A stretch of DNA of 64,000 nt from Rhizophagus irregularis (GCF_026210795.1 NC_089444.1:1726501-1790500); one strand, 5' to 3'. Numbered from the stretch's first letter, positions 23,005-35,654 are shown. Numbers and translations: made by a program. Notes: generated by a model from the sequence alone, not told the origin.

Positions 23005-23683
23005 CAGTGTGTTACAAAAAAAACTGGAAAATTATTCACGTGATAAAAATACATGTTATACACTCAAAATAAACGCAACTTACATTGTGTAAATTGTATA
23101 GTAAACCTGAGACCCAAGGCTATATTTTGATATCTTTTGAAGTTATAAATACTTACATTATCTTTTAAAAAAATTGGCAACAATTATTTACTTCAAAGTA
23201 AAAAATATAACAGAAAATTAAATTAAATTTATAAAATATTGGTGGATTAGATTTAATTTAAAATACTCAATTATTGTTAAGAATAATGCCAAAAAATAAA
23301 TATCAAAAAATCTGCAGTAAAGAAACATTTATGGTAGAATGATGGGAATTTTATTCTTCAAATTATTACAATTTCGGTATATAGTAAAAATGCTAATACA
23401 GTCAAACTTTTATATAATGATATGTTGGGACATATATGAAATTTTTAGAAAATATCGTTATATCAAAGTTAGAGCTTTCCACCGGATTATCCTATGAATA
23501 ATTTAGGATAACCCATTGGGAAATTTGAAGATCCGGATATCCTGTCAAATTAGGATAACGGGTAATCCGAGTAATCATCCTAGAATAATCCGAATTATCC
23601 TAGGATATAATCGGAACGTAATTACGTAAGTACATAACACCATTTTTTTATTTTTTTTTCGTTGTCAGATTGTCAGAAGCCTT

Positions 23684-24869
23684 CAAACTGGAAATGTGTC
23701 ACTCACGTTAGCAGACGAAATCAAAAAATATAAAACAGATGCTCTTATCGAATTTTTACAGAGAGAAGAGGACTTGGAGCTTGATGACTTGAAAGTTATT
23801 CGCGAAGAAAAAGTTAATGGGCGTGACTTTCTCAAGTTAACCGAAGAAAAACTTGAGCGACATAAAATGAAACTGGGACCTGCATCGAGGCTTGCAGACT
23901 TCATTAAGGAGTGTAAGGAAAAAGAAGCGCTCATTTTCCTCGTATAAGACTCAGAAAGACTTAAAAGAGGTATTAGCAAAGTATGGGATTGATGGTAATG
24001 GGATAGGTGCAATCCGTCAATTTCCACCAAGTGAGTCCTATCTTCTCAGTTTATTATTTACAAACTATTACGTGAGTTGATGAGCTAATTTTAATGTTCC
24101 ACTTTCTAGAAACATATACACTCGAAGACGATGATGAGGAATTGAAACAATGTATAAGGGAAATAAAATGCAGGTTGGGAAATATGGGGACTATTCTTGC
24201 CGATAGCAATAAAGCCATGTGGTGCGAATATATTTCGGTCATTCTTCAGCTTGATACATGTATCTTTCATCATGAGTTTGCCGTTTTTTTACTAATCCCT
24301 ATAATTAAATTGAGTTGAAAAAATAAATTGATAATATACCAAACCAATTGAATTTCATTTTTACACTTACAACTTCGTACAAATTGAGTAAGATATCTTG
24401 AAATATTTCCCATGAAGTATCAGGTCTTCGCTATATATTGTCAAGAGAATAACAAAAAAAGAAATTACTTTGGCTCCCCAGTTAGAAATTGTTGGTGAAG
24501 AAAATACCGGTCGAGTCTATTATACAATCAAGGCCCTTGAGGAACTTATTTGCATCACGGAAGGGATATTATATCAAGTAGTCATTAGCTTTGCTCAGAA
24601 TCGCGGGTGATGCATTCGGAGATGACTTTGATTATATCTATGGAATCGTTACAATAGCTACAGATTGGTATTTCATCCTTTACGCTTCAGACGGAATATA
24701 TTGTACAAGTAAAAATTCTCTTAATATCCGATTTACCGAGTCTGCTTTGAAAGAGAATTCGGAGGATGAAAAAGAATTGTGTAAAAATATGAAGCGAGTA
24801 ATAGAAGTTATTGTTGGGTTATTGAAGGATAGGGTAGATGTTAAGAAGGAGCCGGCGATGAAGAAATAA
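23684..24869 (+). pseudogene. SAM-domain protein with nuclease-fold-like C-terminus, decayed
   Basis: The N-terminal 75 residues (LADEIKKYKTDALIEFLQRE .. MKLGPASRLADFIKEC) form a SAM domain. A second block (YKTQKDLKEVLAKYGIDGNG) follows after a frameshift near 23920, then an intron (24031-24109) and a charged stretch. The C-terminal part (EENTGRVYYTIKALEEL, ICITEGI, DFDYIYGIVTIATDWYFILY) looks like a PD-(D/E)XK-type fold. Where an intact member would show D...ExK, this copy has Y and I, so the site appears lost. Other damage: two extra bases at the expected start codon (23694-23699), and a deletion around 24600 before AGDAFGDDFDY. I recall this as a multicopy family in arbuscular mycorrhizal fungi; the nuclease reading is inference. 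Confidence 0.55.
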
Positions 24870-25155
24870 CGAGTTCAAGAGTATTTTGAAAACAAATAAT
24901 CATGCATATTAGATAGAAATTTCATGTATAGGGTTGCGTTCTGAACTTGTAATTTATTTTCGAGGTGCTTTATTAATAATTTATCATTGTAATAAAATAA
25001 TAAAAAATTTATTTTTCATTTATAGAACGATCACAATAATTCTTTATTTAGTAAAATAATTCGGCAAAAGCAAACATGTAAGGAGTGGTGGAGCAAATAT
25101 AAATTCTAATTAATTAATACGAGTACATATAGTGAAATAAACTCTAGTAAAATTG

Positions 25156-27305
25156 TCACATATTATTATTATTATTATTATTAAACATTTCACCTACTCC
25201 AACTAAATTGCCGTTTCTTTTCAAAAAAATTAAAGCTTCAAATAAATCCGCCTTTATACTTGTCCTTTTTGAGGACATTATCAATCCAGCATCGCTAAAG
25301 ACCCTTTCGCTTGCCCCCAATGTTGCTTGGATAGATAAATACTTTCGTGCCAATTGTGCTAAGACCGGAAATTGACTCTTATTTACGTCCCACCATTTTA
25401 AAGGATCTTGATCGTTTTTGATTTGTGCCATTACTAAATATCGTTCAACTTCATTATCTTCAGTCTGAAGATCATGAGATTCATCATCTGAGAACAAGCT
25501 TCTTTTATAAACTCGTGTTGAAGTTTTTCTTTTTTTTGGTTTTGGCTCACATTCCTCTAGTTGAATATTAAAATTCTTTGCTAATTCATAAATTTCGTGG
25601 AGATTAGCTTTTGCTAATACCTTTTGTTCATTGTTTGCAAATGCTGTTTTTTTTTACGTGGATCCAAAAGTGCCGCAATAAGTGCTTCCTTTTCAATTAC
25701 CTCAAAATAATTTTCAAGTGCCTTATAAAGATTTGATTTAATATCATCCAAAAGCCCGAAGGTATTAGTAGGAGTATTTATTTTGATTTTTCGTCTGGCA
25801 TCAGGTTCATCATCTTCATCAACTTCTTCAAATTGATGATTTTCAAACGCATCATCATTTGTTTCCAAATCTAAATTAGAGTTTATTGTTAGACTAAACA
25901 TAGTTTTGAGTTTAATGATACCTGGATATATGTAACTCATTGTAGCATATTTCGTCCCTTCCAATCTTTCTGTTAACTCAGCAAAGGGACCCAAAATTTC
26001 AAGCAAATCTCTTATAATTTCCCATTCATCATTAGTAAGGTTAACTTTATTTAACCTTTTCACGTCCTCTTTAGCATTATTGTCTTTGCATGCATTTAAT
26101 GATGAAATAACAATATCAATATAAGGTTTTAAAGCAATTAACCTTTCCCATGCTATATATGTATTTGACCAACGTGTTTCAACATCGGTTATTGCCTATA
26201 AAAAATTCCATGTAAATCACTCCCTTCTTCAACATCGTCTGAAATTTTTTTTTGCGCATTTAAAAGACGCTTATTTTGCTTTGGTGAAGTAAAAAAATTA
26301 ATTAATCTTTTTGCACGTGCAATTAGAATTTCAGCAGTAAGTAATCCCTTCCCAACTACCAATTGGATTGTGTGTGCAGTGCATGATAATCTATGTAACC
26401 AAACTATTTGATTAAGACACTTTTTCATGTTAGATGTGTTATCTGTAGTACAAAAAAAAACCTTATTTTGCAATTCCCATTGAGTAATAATTTTCTAACG
26501 CATGTTGAATAGCTTCTCCGGTATGTGGATAGGGCATATATTGAATAGCTAAAGTAATTTCTCTCATTTCAAAATCGGGTGTAATAAAGTGACATGTGCA
26601 CCGAAAGCCCTGCTTACTACGTGAAGTCCAAAGGTCACAAGTAAGTGAAACTGAAGCTGCATTTTCATGGATATACTGCTTAAGCTTATTTTTTGAAAAT
26701 TCATACGCTTCAAATATTCTTTTTCGAAATTCTTTATCACTTGGAAGTTCAAAATTTTCACTTAAAAAGCATTAATAAATCGACGAAAAGAAGGAGATTT
26801 TAAAAGATAAAGAGGTTGAAAATCCAGAATGAGCCATTCAAAAAGAAGAGTTTCCAAATATTTTTGCCGATCTGGTGTCATTTGTGGATGTGAATCTGAT
26901 GAAATAGTATAACGATCAATTTTTACTTGTTTTAAAGATGGTGTAATAGTTGCTGAAGGTTTAGAATGTTCATAAATTTTGTGTTTTCGATTAAGGTGGC
27001 TAATAATATTACCAGTAGGACCGGAAGTTTCAATTTTTGAAGTACAGTTTTCACCGTTATCTAATTTTTGATTACATTCAAAAATAAATTTATTTGGATT
27101 TGATGGATGATTTTTTCGCTCACCCCAATTATATACCCAACTGCGAAGTTTTGATCCTCCCTTATTTTTAGTTTGAAAATCTAAATCATGTTCTTCTTTA
27201 TTAAGAAGTTTATCAAACGCATTTTTTGTATATTCTTCTATATTAGTATTATCTAAAGGTGATGTTACGGGCGTATGATTTTCTATATCAATTATATCAA
27301 TATAG
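25156..27305 (-). pseudogene. hAT transposase (Ac-like with BED finger), decayed
   Basis: Read on the - strand it begins with a BED-type finger region (GGSKLRSWVYNWGERK, Cys pair in FECNQKLDNGENC, then HLNRKH, about 27100-26980). The core follows: VSLTCDLWTS (first Asp, about 26650), TTDNTSNM (second Asp, about 26445) and LSCTAHTIQLVVGKG. The C-terminal dimerisation domain has KWWDVNKSQFPVLAQLARKY and SERVFSDAGLIMSSKR (25395-25250). Several frameshifts and stops break the chain (near 26765, 26490 and 25660), so it is inactive as it stands. The 5' end appears cut by the LTR-like sequence at 27306. Confidence 0.8.
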
Positions 27306-27983
27306 TGTTATGCGAATTTTTGCGCATGTGATTTCCGATATTATATGGTGATCCGATGAAATTCGGTACATTTGTGTACATGTCGATTTCCGGTGTTATG
27401 AGACGATTTACGCCGATATATGATTTGTGTATATCGGTTAACTATATTAAAGATATTGATTTTGTTTGATAGATTTACTTATATATCGTTTTTATAGTTA
27501 TTTTATTTTATTTAGATAATTTATTTATATTATTTATTTTCTTTATTTGTATTGTTTATATATAAGATTTTATTAGAAGTTATTGTAGGGAAATTAGCTC
27601 AATAGTAATTAACCGTCTAAAATTATCATTTGTACTTTATTAAAAATGGCTTATAATCGTATTGTAATTGTATTGATATATTACGAAATCAATAACCCAT
27701 CAATAGACATCTATAGATTAGATTTTGCCTTCGATGACAGGAAAAAGAGATGACGGTTAGATAAAATAAGATATAAATACACCTTCCGCTAACTCTTTGA
27801 TAGAGTAGTTACCATATAGCTATTTTTCTGTAGTTATTTTGTCGTTAAATATCTTTAAGATATATTTCCTATCCCTTTCTGTCACTTTTTATCACTTTGT
27901 TGTAAAGATCCGAATTTACACCTGTTTAATAAAATCGTTATATTTGGTCAATATTACACGTTGTTTCTAACAGTCATATAACA
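27306..27983 (-). repeat. Probable solo LTR (678 bp)
   Basis: It begins TGTTATGCG and ends ATATAACA, so the ends are TG..CA with a 6-bp inverted repeat TGTTAT/ATAACA. On + strand a TATA-like GATATAAATACACC (about 27770) and a TAATAAAATCG polyadenylation-like word (about 27928) are placed as in an LTR, so the LTR may read in + although strand is uncertain. No 5-bp TSD could be made out, and no retrotransposon interior is present. Confidence 0.45.
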
Positions 27984-28660
27984 GTTGTTGTTATAACCAT
28001 TGCGTATTTTCATTTATCGTATTTATAGTGTTTACCTTGACGATTCTTAACGAACAATACCGGAAGTACCTTGGATAGGTAGTATTGAGTAAGAATTTTG
28101 TTGGTATTCGTGTAGTTATACGATATAAGTCATCCGCCATTCGTCCCTTAATTACCGTCATTATTCGGTAACAATAGTTATCTTCAGATTGTACATGTGT
28201 TTCTAAAGTTCTTTCAGTTGACATATTTAGATTAAACTTTAAAATATTCTTTGTTCTATAAATTCTTTGAATAAAAAAAAAAACGTTTTTTTAAAAGTAG
28301 TACAAAATAACAAATATTTATATATGATTGCCGATTTGTGCATGACTATCAAATCAGTCAATCAGATTATACATATTAATCATTTTTCAGGATAATCCAG
28401 ATAATCTGGATAATCTATAGAATTATTCATTCATAATTTCTTAAATCCGGATATCTGTATAAAATTAACCGGATATAAATTTGGATAATAGGATAATCCG
28501 GATAAATCCTAGGATTTTATCCGTTCAAGGAAAGCTCTAATCAAAATTATACCGATATTTATATGTCCTCACATATAGTAGGAAAATAAAATTTTATTGG
28601 TATATCAAGTTTTTAATAGTATATCGGTATATCGAATATCGGTATATCAAGGTTAGACTG

Positions 28661-30534
28661 TAAATGGTTTAAATTACAAAAATGCATGTAATTTACTTAA
28701 AACAAAACCAATTTTTATTATTTAAATTATAAAATAAACTTAAATATTGGGGCTATATTTTGACATCATTTAGAATTCTAATGCTTTTTTACTTTTTGAG
28801 AAAATTAATTACAAACGTTGATTTTAAAGAAAAATTTAGCATGAAATTCATAAATTAAAAAATAGATGCAAATTCACTAGAAATTTCTTGTATTTTATTA
28901 AGATAAATGGAAAAAATGCGAATAAAAAAAAAATTCTTTAACAATATAAAGCATTTTATGCAAAAAAATATAAATTTACTCTAAAATAGTTATAAAAAAT
29001 TTTTAAATAAAAAAAATATAATTATAAGCTTAATTATAGAAAAATTACTGAAATAAATTCTATATTAATTTATTATTGATAAAATCTATGGATTTCCATC
29101 TTTCAAATAAGTTATTTCACATATAATTTGATGAGATCGTCATGGTGTTATGATCAATTTTTTAATTTCAGTTTTTTTTATATCACACTGTATCTTTTAT
29201 AGATTTATTTTTTTAGAACTTTTTTCTTTTTCTTTAATTTTTTTTATATTTTACTTACTTTATAGTTTTATATTTTAAATTATAGAATTAATACTAATAT
29301 TAAAAATTGTAGTCATGTATATGTAGGGTGTATTATTTTATTATAATTCATATTGCTAATATCTGATAGAAAATACTTTACATACAATTATTTCAAAATT
29401 ACTTTAATATAATGGAATTAATTTCAGCTATATTATGATATATATATAAATCTGATTATATAAATGCAAATTGCTAATTAAAGTTTACTAGTGATTTGAA
29501 TAATTTAAGATGTTTTTACATTTTATTTCTTTAATTTTACAGGAAAATATCATGAAAATTATGGTATAATGAGTTTTGCAGTTTTTTTAGCATAAAAAGT
29601 AGGATGTTATATGTTAAGATTTTTACATTTCATACATAGATACCTACCAAGTAATTTACAAAATAATAATATTAAATTCTATATTGGTAGTTGTTTCTTT
29701 AATATATACTTTCTATTAATTTGTAATTTAATAATTTTGTATTAAAATGCATCGCAAAAATAAAAATAAAAAATAAAAAAATTGATAAATTACTTAATAG
29801 ACATTGCTAATTCTCATCACAGGTGATTTTACTTTACTAGTATTAGCAAATATTAATAGTTGGAGTTTCATAACATTTTTAATTTTACCTAAAGTGAAAT
29901 TCTACTCTAATTCTGGTATGACAATTACCTGCAGTAATATTTAGCAATACTCAAATTTAAATTGTTGAAAATTAAGGTAAACAAATATAAATAAATTTTA
30001 TATACATTTAAAATAAATAAATAAATATTTTAACCCAAGATTAACCTAAGTAAAATTTATATAATTATATAATTTTGCCCAAATTTCCTAAATTATGGTC
30101 ACAATCAAAAACAAGCAAAACATTCATTATCAAAATTGGAAGAAAACTAGTCCAAATAATTAAAATCTATATAAAGTAAACCAAATAATAGCACAAATAA
30201 TTTTTTTTTTTTTTGAAAATTAAAGATTTCAGACTTGGCAAAATATCAAATTTTTAGGATGATGATTTATTTAACCCGGGGGGGGGGCAAGTAAATCTAA
30301 TTTATAAATTTGCTTATCGTTTTTAGTTTTATACAACGTCATAGTAAGTGACAGGATTCTTGTTTTCAAGGAGTGCATATATTTTCTAAGTTGTGATAAT
30401 AAAAATAGTAAACTACATTTACTACTCCAAAAATGTGGTACAAATTACAAAAAAAATGTAAAAAGAAATAAGCAGGGTAGTATAATTCAATAGTTACATA
30501 GATGGTACATGGGATAAACCAGTTTTATATGAAT
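28661..30534. other. AT-rich region without genes
   Basis: It contains the right end of the Tc1-type shell (to 29190). A G9 run lies at about 30279-30288. The stretch 29810-29960 resembles the inverted element at 1457-1581 (TTTAGCAATACTCAA). No exon supported. Confidence 0.5.
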
Positions 30535-32424
30535 TTATAATAATGATGTATTTTTAACAATAAATGCCATAGTAAATAGCTCTTTGTCCATTAAGACTAA
30601 AGAATTGCCATCGGGATTCCATCTAATATTATTAACTTTAAAATTAACTATACAAATATCAAAATAAAATTAAATAAGTTTTTATATTCATAGTATGATG
30701 TATAAATAAATTCTTAGACCACTTACCGGCAGGTACTTCAATTATTTCAGCACCAGATTTTTGACCTGACCAAAAATATATATTTTCATTACCACAGCAT
30801 ATTACCAATTGTTCCGCATTTATAGGACTCCAATAGAAATGTCGTATTGGAGATATTTGTATAATCAAAACTATAGGCTTCATTAGTGAAATATCCCAAA
30901 TCCAGAGACAATTAGGCATATTATCTGTTGATTATAACAAGAACGTTTTAGCCAATAAAAAATATTTAAGTTCTAAGTAGAAAACTTACCATTACGTGAA
31001 GCTATTAAACTGCCACTAGCATTGAACTTACAGACACCAACACCAATTTTTGGATTTGGTTTGTCCGGATCAGGTCGAATTGATTGTAACTCTTGGAGCG
31101 GTTGCTCTAAGATTACAACTATTCAATTATAAAAATATGATTTAGATGTCAGTCAAAATTATATATAATATTTATGACGATTTGACCTACAACGAGCGAT
31201 TATTCTTCCGGATTCTTTCAGACTATCTAACTCTTCTTTCCATATTGCCTAAATTTAAAGCAATTACATATGAATTAATTTTGTTATTTAATTACATTTA
31301 AGAAAAAACCTTTTTACCAAATCTCGATTATTAAGTTGTACAGCGTGTGTGAATTCAATGATTGGTGTCCAAGTGTAGTGATTAAGAAATCGAATTTTTT
31401 GATCATAACTTCCAATTGCTAAAAACTGACTAGAAGGTGCCCATGCAACAGATTTTACACCCAATCCGTTGTCATATGCTGAGTAAGATTGTTGGCATCG
31501 TCCATCAGGTGTATATATTAGAACTTTGTATTGAATACAGTTGTCCCATACTGCTATATACCGTCCATCAGGAGACCATGCCAAATTTTCCAAATCGATT
31601 GTATCCACTTTGAAATGCTACAAAATCGATATATACTTTGTAATTTATCAATAATACGCGTCAATAGTTTATGAAAAAACTCACCTTCATCATTTTAAAT
31701 GAATTATCACAATCATAGACACCTAAATAATCTTTACCATCCCGGCGTTCAGCTAAAACAAAGTAACGTCCATCTTTTCGAAAATCGTAACCTTGAGTAA
31801 CAAAAATAATGTGAGTAACACTCGTGTAGTAAATAGAATAAACCTTTGAAAAATCATTAAAAGAAATTCTCAGCAAAGCGGCACATGGTTTATAAATTTT
31901 ACCGACAAGAATATAAGACATACTGAATAATGATTAATTTACCTTTTTCATAATATTTAGGATATTGTATGTAGCAAACTTCTTTAGTTGTTAATGACCA
32001 TATCGTTACTCGCAACTATATATTTAAATATAGTTAAATATAAAAAATTAAAGATCTTAATTAATTGTAGTCGTTGTCGCAATACCTGAAAATCAGAAAA
32101 GCATAACAACGTTCTGGCGTCCAAGCTCCATTTTACGTTTGTTAATCCCGACGTTCCTTCTTCAATATCGGCACTCCATTTTTTATCATTTACTTGGTAT
32201 ATAGTAACTTTTCCAGTTTTATAACTTGCTACTAATATTAATTCTGAATCGGGAGACCATAAAACCTTCTGAATATTATCAGACCAAGTTATCATTAACA
32301 CTATTTGAAAGGAAGATGCTTCACGTATAACAAGGTGACATTTTGAAGCTGTTGCTAAGTACTTTGCGTTTGGAGAGAACCGACAGAGATACAAGGATTG
32401 CTTGAATAAATCAGTAAACTCCAT
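30535..32424 (-). CDS. WRAP73: WRAP73 (WDR8) WD40-repeat protein
   Basis: Eight exons on the - strand: 32086-32424, 31943-32015, 31685-31791, 31318-31617, about 31197-31248, about 30990-31116, 30727-30924 and 30535-30647 (stop 30535-30537). They give roughly 435 residues, close to the usual WRAP73 length. Start chosen at MEFTDLFKQSLYLCRFSP (ATG 32424), matching where family members begin. Recognisable segments in order: WSPDSELILVASY, VTIWSLTTKEVCYIQYPK, FRKDGRYFVLAERRDGKDYL, LAWSPDGRYIAVWDNCIQYK, VKSVAWAPSSQFLAIGSYD, NPKIGVGVCKFNASGSLIASRNDNMPN-type text and IRWNPDGNSLVLM. WRAP73 acts at centrosomes or spindle pole bodies in complexes with SSX2IP/Msd1-type and minus-end kinesin partners. The junction of exons 5 and 6 is not certain: the clear acceptor is out of phase with the best donor, so a non-canonical donor or an error is possible. 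Confidence 0.88.
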
Positions 32425-32544
32425 TTGAAAGAGTGGGTTTGACGTGATAATTTCGCGTAAACAACGGCCGCACATCTGTGGCAGCTTAACTTATATGGAT
32501 AAGATCTGTCTATCAATCATCACTGATTGCGTTTTTTACTTTTT

Positions 32545-32690
32545 TTATAATATTATGGAAAAAATGTTTTCGCAACCATTTTTATTAAAATATCGAAAAA
32601 AAATGTTGCATTTAATATAATATTATGAAAAAAACGTTTTCGCAACGTTTTTATTAAAATATCGAAAAAAATGTTTCGAATATAACATTA
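32545..32690. repeat. Dispersed repeat shared with 20250-20525
   Basis: Two units of ATATTATGAAAAAAACGTTTT followed by CGCAACGTTTTTATTAAAAT match, in inverse orientation, the tail of the hAT-type element at 19602-20664. It is probably a fragment of a related element. Confidence 0.6.
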
Positions 32691-32810
32691 CGCTCGCCAG
32701 TACCAGTCATGTGATTCGATAAATTTTTAGTTTTTTTGTTTAAATAAATTTTAATAAATAATTTTTCTGCAATTTTATGCAATAATAAATGAAATATAAC
32801 TTAATAATAA

Positions 32811-32964
32811 GGGTAGTGACATTTATTACGTAATATCCATTTACTATAAGCCTATACTCCCCCACCCCCATGTAATATGAAAAATCTTACATTACACTTA
32901 TATGTTATATGACCTTTAAATACCCTCCCACCCCTAAAATATTACGTAATAAATGTCACTACCC
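32811..32964. mobile_element. 154-bp PIF/Harbinger-type MITE
   Basis: Terminal inverted repeats GGGTAGTGACATTTATTACG / CGTAATAAATGTCACTACCC are perfect and extend to about 25 bp. A 3-bp TAA flanks each side, the usual target of PIF/Harbinger elements. The interior (C-rich CCCCCACCCCC and CCTCCCACCCC) is also partly symmetrical. Confidence 0.8.
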
Positions 32965-33262
32965 TAATGTGTATAATTTAATAAATATTAAATTGTAATA
33001 TAATTAATATTGATGAAGTTTTAAATTTATACCCAAATTATATGAAAAATCACAAAAAAAAGATATTTTTCCAACCATCCTCCAGCAAACACAAGTCCTT
33101 TATATAGTTTTTTCACCTCATAAAATTTTCGTTACACATCAATTATTATAGTATTGTGAAACTAACCTAATTTTCCATTATAAATTCCATTATTCAATTT
33201 CAATTAAAGTAATTGAAACCATAAAACTCTATTTGATAATAATAAAAAAAACATACCTATTA

Positions 33263-33520
33263 TCATGATATCCCTGGACATTTTTTCTGATAATGACCAA
33301 ATTTACCATACAATAAGCATTTACACTGTTGTTTTATAGGCTGAATGTTACTTTCATCTGCAATTTCTTGCATTGGAGCTCTCCTTTTTGATATTTCCAT
33401 TGTGCTTCTTAATCTTTTTTTTGATAGAACCCCTCTAACTTTAGTTACATGAGAACTGGTAATTTGTTCAATCAATTTTTTTTGTAATGAAACTATATTA
33501 TCATTTTCTTGATTAGACTC
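33263..33520 (-). pseudogene. C-terminal fragment of a transposase-type zinc-knuckle protein
   Basis: An open stretch on the - strand ends QCKCLLYGKFGHYQKKCPG, a CCHC-like zinc knuckle of the kind found at the C-terminus of MULE/FAR1-type transposases. The second Cys of the knuckle is replaced by Tyr. No upstream exon is visible before the MULE that starts at 33587. Likely a relic. Confidence 0.45.
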
Positions 33521-33739
33521 ATGGTGTTATCTTATTGAGTTCAGTCTAGTGTTTTTCACATAGATGAGAAGCAGACTATTAGTGACACAAAAATTACCTT
33601 CTTGACCCTCCTCATGTTACTTTCTTGATCCAATCAAAATATGCATAATTATGTATGACAAAAATATTTTTTTCTTGACCTGAAATGTGATAAAAAATTA
33701 TGTAATAAGTAGCACAGTATTAGTGATAATTAATAGACA

Positions 33740-34253
33740 TTTCCGATATTTTAAAAATTTTTTTTTTATTTTTTTTTATTTTTGTTGTATATTGGAAAAA
33801 ACCTATTTAACAGACTTTATTAATTTTATAAAAATTTAAAGGCTCTAATCTTCTATATATTAAAAAACACTGCAATCACGTGGGCGTTATGTTTAGATTA
33901 ACCATATAAATAAAGTCATTTGAATTGTGTAACCCTACTCCTATTTGTCGCCAATGTTACACAAGATCAAAAAGGAAATTTTATTTCTGGCAAAAAACTG
34001 AAATTTTGAGTTACACAGAATTCCATAAAAGGAAATTGACAGTTACGCGAATTTCCAAAAAAGGAAATTTTATCTTCTGTTACTTTTCAGAGAAATTAAA
34101 AAAATTGTGTTGCTCAAATTTCCAAAAAAGAAATTCTTTGCAGATCTTTTAATTCTGGCCGGAATTATGCCATTTTAATACATATTAACCGTTGTCGTAG
34201 ACAACGGAGTAACATAGTATTCTTTAAACGTAATAGTAAAGTCTTTTATTTTC
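33740..34253. other. Non-coding interior of the MULE, 3' of its transposase
   Basis: No ORF is convincing. AAGGAAATT words recur between 33970 and 34080. A perfect 8-bp-arm hairpin CCGTTGTCGTAGACAACGG lies at about 34189-34207. Confidence 0.5.
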
Positions 34254-34599
34254 TTAGCATACATTATCGGAACTTGAGAAATTCAAAGTACTGGACGCAG
34301 TTATACTACTATTATGAGATGTAGCAAATGAGCTAGAATTAAAAAGGTATGTAGGTGAAAGAGAATATGGGTTTTGATCAGGTGGACAATTGTTTGATGG
34401 TACCGTAGTAGAATTTGAATAGTACGGTACGGTGCTTAGGAAATGAAATTGGTAAATTTGTAGGAGATAATATATCATAAGAAGAATCAATGGAAGTTTG
34501 TATTGATTGTAAAACGGATGGTAAAGGCACAGGTCGAAGGGGCACCATTGTCCAAAATTCAAAAAATGCAAATTCCACATTTTTCTGGAAAATGGTGGG

Positions 34600-35480
34600 A
34601 AATTGTGGAAAATGCTGCATTACGCTGAGCAATTTTTTGGAATAGCATTATTACAACATTGTCCGATTTAGCAAATTTTATGAAAATTTGGGAAAATGCT
34701 ACATTATATCTCAAATGTAACATTTCGTAACATTTCGTAACATTGTTATAACATTGTCATTAAAATCAAATTTTGCTTTTTTTTTGTCAAATGTTTCAAT
34801 TTTCTTGCAAACTGGCGCATTTTTATGAAAATGCCACATTTTATCTCCAATGCGATATCATTGTAACAACATTTCATAAAATTGTTATAACATTGTCAAT
34901 TAAAATCAAATTTTGTCAAATATTCTGATTTCCTAGCAAATGGTGCATTTTTTTATGAAAATTCTATATTTTTTGTCAAATGTTGCATATTTTTAGCAAA
35001 TTTTATGTTTTTTGGTCAAATGTTTCACTTTCGTCAGAATGTTAAAATGTTACATTTTTTTTTTGAAAATGCTCAATAATATGGCATTACACTGGAAAAT
35101 GTAGCATTTCACCAAATTACACTAAAAAGCATCACAATTATCACATTTTTTGGAAAATTCCACATTACATTAAATTATACTAAAAAATGTAGCACTATAC
35201 TAAATTATGCGGCATTGCACTAAAAAATATCACAATTACACAGCATTACACTAAAAAGTACCACAATTATCATATTTTTTAAAAAATTTCGTGTTATGTA
35301 ACATTATGCTAAAAAATGCGGAATTGCACTAAAAAACACGGAATTGCACTAAAAAATGTGAAATTGCACTAAAAAACGCAGAATTGCATTAAAAACGCAG
35401 AATTGCACTAAAAAACGTGGAATTGCACTAAAAAACACAAAAAAAATACTACAATTACACAGGATAATGTAGCATTACAC
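34600..35480. repeat. Left subterminal repeat zone of the CACTA-like element
   Basis: Short degenerate units alternate: ACATTTTATCAAATG-like words up to about 35060, then GCATTACACTAAAAAATGTA-like words. From 35310 to 35440 there is a tight 24-bp repeat GGAATTGCACTAAAAAACAC. Similar words appear inverted in the right zone. Confidence 0.7.
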
Positions 35481-35654
35481 TTAATTACATTAAAATTGTT
35501 AGGATAATTTTTATTTATTTGTAAAATTACGGACATTATTAAATTTATAATATTTATATTCTAACGCATTATTTAACATTAAATTCACATTGTTAATATT
35601 AACAATGTATCAACACGATGTGTTATTTAATTTATACGAAACCTTACTACTGAA

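Larger units (their letters stand above)
23470..28539. mobile_element. hAT transposon carrying a host-type gene (5.1 kb)
   Basis: Ends TAGAGCTTTCCACCGGATTA and ..GGAAAGCTCTA are inverted. TSD ATCAAAGT / ATCAAAAT (one mismatch). Subterminal zones are dense in GGATAATCCGGAT-type words in both orientations. It contains a decayed SAM-domain gene on + (23684-24869), a decayed hAT transposase on - (25156-27305) and a probable solo LTR (27306-27983). Confidence 0.75.
23399..28660. mobile_element. Pogo-type element (middle shell)
   Basis: The left end CAGTCAAACTTTTATATAAT and the right end (reverse complement CAGTCTAACCTTGATATACC) are flanked by TA. Both subterminal zones repeat GATATATCGGTATATC-like words and the phrase GGGACATATA / TATATGTCC. 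Without the hAT it would be roughly 190 bp: a MITE that received a 5 kb insertion. Confidence 0.65.
23005..29190. mobile_element. Tc1-type element (outer shell of a three-level nest)
   Basis: CAGTGTGTTACAAAAAAAAC at the left and its partner at the right (reverse complement CAGTGTGATATAAAAAAAAC) form typical Tc1-type termini flanked by TA. After removal of the inner insert (23399-28660) about 0.9 kb remains, without transposase, so the shell is a non-autonomous or deleted copy. Confidence 0.65.
32425..33262. other. Spacer between WRAP73 and transposon remnants
   Basis: It contains two repeats listed separately (32545-32690 and 32811-32964). The part directly upstream of 32424 is the presumed WRAP73 promoter region, without a clear core motif. 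Confidence 0.5.

Noticed and set aside
27588-27660. tRNA gene suggested by ATTAGCTCAATAGTAATTAACCG
   Set aside because: There is an A-box-like word but no B-box and no cloverleaf.
30279-30288. G-run as a quadruplex motif
   Set aside because: A single run of G without partner runs nearby cannot form a standard intramolecular quadruplex.
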